Assembly (NCBI RefSeq): GCF_964340395.1
Contig: NC_135555.1
Span: 7,234,431 to 7,298,430, forward strand
Direction of reading: 5' to 3'
Source: Glandiceps talaboti
Taxonomy: Eukaryota > Hemichordata > Enteropneusta > Spengelidae
Length of the DNA stretch: 64,000 nt
In this document: positions 57,963 through 64,000 of the stretch, piece by piece
How positions within the stretch are numbered: position 1 is the first letter of the stretch
How the letters are laid out: each line of letters starts with the position of its first letter
The notes under the pieces: generated by a model
Told to the model about the DNA's origin: nothing
Database searches by the model: none
What the model saw: only the letters and a program-made list of their open reading frames with translations
Translations under genes and position numbers: made by a program

Positions 57963-60638
57963 CATACTGCATCTCTATTGACTGCAAAATTGAAAAAAAA
58001 ACATGGCACAGTAACAAGGGAACATTTTCAATTATTAAAATTAATTGTGACAATTTGTCATTTATAGTTGTTTGCAGGTAATAGTAAAGTACACATACTC
58101 AGGTTTTAAGTGTGTAAAACTCACAAATGGAACTTCTGACAAATTTAGAGTCGTTTTTCGATACAGTGCCAACCTGCGTTAACATAGATGGCACTGTCAC
58201 TGGCATACCTAGTATCTGTAGTAACAGCTGATGAAATAGACACGGCCACAGCTACCAGATTAATTAAATAGGTGCCCTACTTTCTTATATGTCCTTAACA
58301 TTCACTTTAAATATTCACAAAGCATCAAAGCATAGAGGATGACTTCACAAAAATATGAATGGTGTGGTACACATACTGAGCTCTGCTAGCCCAGGGTTCT
58401 ACTCTAAATTTAGGTATGTTTACTCAATGGCATGGTAGTATGATTATAGATAAGATTGCCTCTAATACAGCTAAAACTAGGACACAATGTCAGTCTAATA
58501 ATAGTTGGATAAATACCAAGTGTTGAGGACAGACATTCCAATCATACACATTGATTGGTACTATCAAGCAGTGTTGATAGTGTGATGAAAGCTTGCTTGT
58601 GTGGTTACGCTGTCTAAAAAAAAGGTCTTAGCTCTTAATAGTTATTGATACATTCCTAATGGTTGCTATAAGTACTGTATCATGCATCCATACAAGCATG
58701 TGCAAGTATTTTCATGTTGTGTTTGATATGATCTTTCTAATACTTCCCAACCACTCTCTGAAAGAAAATAACTGAAAATCATGGGTCAATGTCAAAAATT
58801 AATGTATTGAAATTGAAATAAATATTGACAATGTGTTGAACAAAATCAGTCAGGACTATCTCTGGGGTGTAGATAGGACTCAGTTGCCTACAATATCAAC
58901 CATATTGGCTATTTCATTTGTCAGCTTTTCACAGACTAATTAACATGTATAGTGTATATACAAAGTCTGTTTCTGCCTTCTTTTTAAAATCTACGAATGT
59001 AGTATCGCTCAAAAACTGTGTTACAACTGAAGTAGTTGTTGTATGGTTAGCTCAATGCCAACACCAACAAATCAGCATTTGTTTGCAACTGAGAGAGTTA
59101 ATGCCTGCACCAGTCTAATGTGAACACCAGGCTAGTAGTTCAGTGCTAACATCTGACTGACACCCTGCTAGTAGGTCAGAAAGTGATTCTTGACTTGAGC
59201 AGTACTGTTAGTGTATGTTAAAAATTAGCTACACCCCTGAATGTCTTCACAGGGAAACATCAAGTAACTTTGTTATAAGGCTCAAGATGCTGATAACAAA
59301 TAATAATTTCCACCATTTAATACTCATAAAATGCCAGTGCTATAAGTATATGTACAGCACACTGACACTGTGAAACAATGGCACATGATTTGGAGGTCTT
59401 CAGTATTCACAGATCATTGTAGCCGGAATTTGCCATCACTTCATACATGTATTTACTTATTGACATCCAAATTGATAACAGTACCTGACATAGGAATGTA
59501 CATGTAGATAGAAGGACACTGTCCTGAATAAGCAAGGACATTCATTGGTGTGTGAATAAAATGTACATACAATGTACAAGTACATTATATTGTGCCAAAG
59601 TTTTACCAAATTGCATTGAAATTAGAATGAAACATCTTCAGAAAATTTAACTTAGTTTATGCACAGCAGCAGCATCAATATTATAATTTCACTCAGTTAC
59701 ATGTACACTTGTGAATGTATAGATTATTATGTTCACATTTGATATGCAGAGTATAACTTACAAGGTCTATTTTGGAAGCTTACATTTAAGGTCAAGAAAT
59801 CAGTGGAGTCCTTCACACTCCCCCATAGGACTGGGAAGTGATGATGTAGGTGTAGAGGAAATTACAGTAGGGTTATTTATTGTTTAGGTCGGGGGGGGGG
59901 GGAATGATGTCATTATGACATGCATACATGTAGGTGCATTACTAGTATGTCATTACAGATCAGCTTTACCATACTGTCTGCAGCTGGGACCCTAAATCTG
60001 CAAATGTGTTTATATTCAATGTCTGCTTAATTATGCATAGCGTGCAAATTATTGGGGTATTGTATATCATATATCTGTTAGGCTGATATGTCACTTTTGT
60101 TCGGGAAAATTTAATTTTAAATTTATATTTATATTTTATAAGTTTTAGAGTGAGTTTTCCCAATTATCATTATTTTATAAGTCCATTTTGACTATCCTGG
60201 CTTTGTTGTATTAAGGTGTATAAGGTGGTGTGGTGAGATTATGAAAATGTCAACACTGCACATATCAATTCATTATTGTGGTGACTGTAATTTCGAAATA
60301 CCATCTTCATTATTTTCAATGTTTGCATTTATTGCTTATCTACACGTGAATGTTGTATTGGGTCTAAGTTTGATGATAATATCAAATAATGAACTCTTAT
60401 CTTCTATTTTGTTACAATTCACAGTGGTATTGATATGCAGGTATTGCTAACTCAAATTGGACTGGGTCAAGCAATCGTCGAGTCCAAGATGGCAGCAGGA
60501 GCCAGCACTTTCGTCGTCGCGTATGCCGTACACAAGATTTTTGCACCAGTACGAATTGGAATAACGCTAACCTCTACACCTTTCATCGTACGATACCTGC
60601 GACGAGTGGGAGTCCTGAAGCAACCAGTTGCAAAATAA
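55071..60638 (+). CDS. FAM210B: FAM210B-like mitochondrial protein (DUF1279)
   Basis: Two exons: 55071-56227 and 60425-60638 (TAA), joined in phase 2, for 456 residues. The C-terminal third is the FAM210/DUF1279 domain: DRLKQAVRDYGATVVVFHVG, ISLISLGGFYLAVS, then GIDMQVLL and KMAAGASTFVVAYAVHKIFA followed by PVRIGITL and IVRYLRRVG. It closely resembles FAM210B, a mitochondrial membrane protein linked to haem and energy metabolism in vertebrates. The N-terminus (MYRVQMIPRSFIPYASYRAN) is basic and Ser-rich, as for a mitochondrial presequence. Vertebrate FAM210B is under 200 residues; here about 350 residues precede the domain, with three WDxD(V/M)A motifs near residues 139, 214 and 287. The 4.2 kb intron splits the domain at SR|SGID. 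Confidence 0.93.
57911..57962. repeat. (CATA)n microsatellite
   Basis: About 13 CATA units in the FAM210B intron. Confidence 0.95.
60425..60638 (+). CDS. FAM210B: FAM210B-like exon 2
   Basis: Acceptor TTCACAG. Encodes SGIDMQVLLTQIGLGQAIVE through VLKQPVAK. AATAAA overlaps the stop codon (60634-60639) and recurs at 60639-60644; these are too close to the stop to give a normal 3' UTR, so a later site is more likely. Confidence 0.95.
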
Positions 60639-62409
60639 AATAAAAATGACTGATATGATCTACACTAAAAATAATTATATATTTAAAAAACTTGAAATGT
60701 TATTGTAATGATACTGAAGACATTAATTGTTTAGCTCAGTGAGTGGCATTTACTCGAGTGATAAATGTTTGTGATTTTTGTGGACACTTCATCCCTAATC
60801 CAAAACTTGATTTAGTACTGAGACTTACCAATTGGATAATCCTAGTGACTGACATTCCTGATAAAAATTAACAAAATACTAAATAGACATTTCCCGCCCC
60901 AACGCCTCAGAACTCTACATTGTAGTGGAAACTGCCGATTTATAATTTCACTGATTGATTGATTCGTGATAACTTAATTTGAATCATCAATGTTTTTAAT
61001 TGTCAAGTGTACAAAGGTCATAGTCTCAGATTGAAAACCAGGGTAGAGCAATATTCAGTATTGGATTATGCCACAAGCAAGTGTCAAAACCCATTCTTCG
61101 TCAAAAGATTTTGAAGAAAGTATCAACTTGCTTAAAGCAGGAAGTAAAAAAATAGAATGCATCCTGTAATAGTAATCATGTACATTATAAAAATTCTTGT
61201 TGATGATGCAGTTGTATTAATACCAGCCCCTATTTTACTTATTTTTGGAAGACAGCGCACAAAAATGCTAAACTCAAAAAAAGGAGAAAAAGTATTTGAT
61301 TTTCAAAAATTCAGGGTTACAATAGACAATTTTGTCCTTTCTTCACTACTCATACTTTGTATATATATGATGTTATTTCATTTTGGGTGATCATACATTT
61401 ACCAGAAGCTAAGTTGTGTCTTGGCGAATCCTTTATGGAAATAATTTGGTGAAGGTTGATTTTAAACATATCCTTGTTATTTCTCGACAGACATATTTTG
61501 CATGCATTCTTTGTTTTATACAAACTCTTGAATGAAACATGCTGAAACTCCTTCACAGTAGTTTGTGAATTTGCAAAAAAGTTAGTTATTATTTAGTTAT
61601 CATTTTGTAAAAGTCATGGCTGTAGAACTATTATATAGAAGCGATGTTTGTGCCAAAACTATTTTTGTGGCACCATTGTCCCTGCATTATGAGATAGGTA
61701 TTGACAAAAAGTGTGTTCTCATTGGTATGTAAATTCATGTACATGAGAACACAGCAACAGTAAAATTAGTTGTTGTTTTATATTGAATTCTAACCAAGAT
61801 TTTGTAAGTTAGTTAGTTTTGTGCTTCTAAAGTACAGTTCCAAAAGTTTCAATCATGTAAGAAGTAGATTTGTGACAACTCCAAAACAGATGTACTATTA
61901 CTTTATATCTAATAGCCTAATTTTTACCTTGTACTCTTTACAGGTGTATTGTACATTTCTGTGTGAAAACAAACATGTAATGTTGCCTTCAAATTTGATA
62001 GAATCATAGAACTATATTGTGGCCGGAATTGAAATAAGCAGTCTTTTTAGTAAGTCTGAAATGAGCATTGTGTAGATAGTTAATTTTTTTTTGTATTTGA
62101 ATTGTAAATGTAGCAAATCTTTGTTTAAAGACTATTTTCCCACAAAAGTACATACCTTATTTAGTATTTTTGTGTAAGGTTATAACAAACACAATGACAC
62201 GTAGTTCAATATATTTTAAAATTCTTTAGTTTTGTGTTTATTGTCACATTTCATGCAGTCTCATTCATGAGTCATGCAGGTTTTTTTTTTTGAATCAAAC
62301 TGGAGAATTGGAATGAATAAATATTATAGTAATGTTGACCAAAGGAATTATTAAGTGTGCTGATAGTTTGTGTGTGATCTTGCCATCTATCCTACTCACA
62401 TAACACTGA

Positions 62410-62700
62410 ACTGGAGTGATGATGGTCAAGTAGTTAGATTGGTTGGCTTGTAATCTGCAGTTTGAAGGTTTGAGCCTTGCCTCTGCCATTTGTTTCTCAA
62501 CTGCTAGTCTTTCAGTATACTATTATTGTGCCACAGTCAACCTAGCCTGAAATCCATGCGGATGGGGATTTTAAATTTTGGTTGAGATGTGAAAACCAAA
62601 ATTTAAAAGCTCCATCTGCATGGATTCCAGGCTAAAGTCAACCCAGCTTTGGGGACCTGGTAGGATTAAGAATGAGTGATTGCTTAGAGAGAAAGAGAGA
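62410..62700 (+). mobile_element. tRNA-derived SINE interrupted by a MITE
   Basis: The head has box A-like TGGTCAAGTAGTTAGATTGG and box B-like GGTTTGAGCCT. The body matches the SINE at 12782-13255 (TTTGTTTCT..., GTGCCACAGTCAACC). It is interrupted at 62543 by a small hairpin and resumes with CAACCCAGCTTTGGGGACCT. Confidence 0.65.
62543..62634. mobile_element. 92-bp hairpin MITE with 8-bp target duplication
   Basis: Arms TAGCCTGAAATCCATGCGGA and its near-complement ending TGGATTCCAGGCTA; the inner arms AAATTTTGGTT/ACCAAAATTT flank an 11-base loop. AGTCAACC occurs on both sides (62535-62542, 62636-62643), as after an 8-bp target duplication. Confidence 0.75.
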
Positions 62701-63522
62701 TGGCTATTGTGTGCCTGAATGAATGGTTGTTAGAGTGACTTCCTGAACTAGAAGACTAAGATTCGTTGTATCGTTCTGTCTTCACCAGCCTCTGATGTGT
62801 GAGGGCGCCCCGTCATGGTGTACCTTTTACAGATTAAATCTGAACAATACCAAGACAAATCTTGTCATTGCTATTTGTTTCTGAATGGCAAGAATTGAAT
62901 CCTGATTGTACCGAGACTGAAATATTCACCATTAGGGCCCCTGTTACTGTTAGTGTACCTGTGAATGGACACAATGACGAATCAATGACATCTACATTTT
63001 GCCCCAGTCAACCCAGCTGTATATTTTGGAACTTGTAGGACAGAGGTTATGTGCTTGTAGAGCCAGCAGGGATTGTATGTTTCTTAGAAGTAGAGGAAGT
63101 ACAACATTTGCCCCATTATAGGTCTGTGCCAGAGGTAATTTTACAGCCGCCAAGAGCAGTGACATGATTGTGAAGTGCTGTTTATAGCATAGAGCAGTGT
63201 ATTGCAAATCAAATATACTTCTTAGTTATAGGATAAGGCAATGTTAGAAGAGAAGTGTTGAAATGATGATTTCTCAATGTCATTCAGTCATCCATCCATC
63301 ATCTGACACTAGGACACACCAGATATATAACAGTGCTGTGACTCTGAAGATTAGCCTTTGAATGGTCTGTTGTAAAAGTTGGCAAATCAGCTCTACCAGC
63401 ACAGGGATAACTGACCTGATGACATTGCCATGTTGTAAAATCATGTACATTGAAGTGGATAAATAAATTTGTGCCTTCCATGTCAAGTTCATGCATGCCC
63501 CAAATTCTCACCTCATGCTAAC

Positions 63523-63540
63523 TAGCGCCCCCTATCGACA
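63523..63540 (-). promoter_or_regulatory. CTCF-like motif
   Basis: On the minus strand TGTCGATAGGGGGCGCTA contains AGGGGGCGCTA, the 3' half of the long CTCF consensus. The 5' half fits only partly. Confidence 0.25.
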
Positions 63541-64000
63541 TGAATTGGCTAAGCAACATTTCAGACATACTGAAATACTTTTGATCATTCCTGAGCATGT
63601 CACTCACCTACACTACATGTCACATGTGTGCAGGTGTACATACGATGACCCAAAAACATGATGTGAAAACAGTAGGGCCACATCCAAGATAATTCCAACA
63701 CACTTTCACTGTCAATGTCATATATACAGCTACACACTACATCACTTAGACAATTCAGTATAGTTCCGAATGTACATCAACAGCAAATAAAACTAATACT
63801 ACTATTACTGTAATTTCCTCAACTGTGTTTGTGTGGGTGTCTAGATCTGCTACTAGATTTATTACCATGATTACTGAAAATACTCTTGGCCATCTCATCA
63901 GGACACAACATTTGAGTTGTACATCAGGTTGGACATACACATGCAACCCCACACAGCAGACTGTTTACTATACTTTGGCACACAGGAGAAAGCATAATGT

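Larger units (their letters stand above)
60645..64000. other. Region without a supported gene
   Basis: AT-rich sequence that probably begins with the FAM210B 3' UTR. It holds a SINE split by a MITE (62410-62700) and a SINE-derived fragment at about 62870-63060. None of the short open frames has homology or splice support. Confidence 0.55.

Overview
This window is eukaryotic, animal, nuclear DNA. Genes are split into many small exons with GT-AG introns, and non-coding DNA is AT-rich and full of microsatellites, minisatellites, tRNA-derived SINEs and hairpin MITEs. The gene content (a CUB-bearing astacin protease, a VWA/MIB-HERC2 protein, CHMP1B, FAM210B) and the SINE type fit a marine invertebrate. 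A non-vertebrate deuterostome such as a hemichordate or lancelet is a reasonable guess, but nothing here fixes the species. All splice joints below were read by eye from reading frame, splice sites and family knowledge, without transcript data.

Layout. (1) 1-12096, minus strand: an astacin zinc metalloprotease gene whose signal peptide, prodomain and catalytic domain are complete. Five CUB exons follow, separated by 33-36 nt acidic Gly-rich linker exons, and the gene runs off the left edge. (2) 12097-15376: intergenic, with SINEs and one copy of a Mutator-like MITE just inside the neighbouring intron. (3) 15377 to about 25545, minus: a 13-coding-exon gene for a VWA domain followed by two MIB/HERC2 repeats and a C-terminal CaaX box. 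One intron carries a 1.63 kb foldback element. (4) 25600-27975: intergenic repeats. (5) 27976-30205, minus: a small three-exon gene encoding a 73-residue secreted precursor that ends in KK-CWKSLCT, a candidate cyclic neuropeptide of somatostatin/urotensin II style. (6) 30320-33300: intergenic with a 230 bp dispersed repeat. (7) 33309 to about 35975, minus: a GRAM-like gene with a Cys cluster, function unknown. (8) 36000-42660: gene-poor, with duplicated CTCF-like sites. (9) 42661-50460, plus: CHMP1B (ESCRT-III) in five exons; every large intron is inflated by minisatellites. (10) 50461-55070: CHMP1B 3' region with hairpin MITEs, then a LINE relic. (11) 55071-60638, plus: FAM210B-like mitochondrial gene in two exons with an unusually long repeat-bearing N-terminal region. 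(12) 60639-64000: no gene seen; a SINE interrupted by a MITE.

The genes do not form a pathway. They are a secreted protease, a probably membrane-anchored cytosolic VWA/MIB protein, a putative secreted peptide, an ESCRT-III subunit and a mitochondrial protein. The best candidates for something undescribed are the peptide precursor at 27976-30205, the VWA-MIB-CaaX architecture, and the modular CUB/linker expansion.
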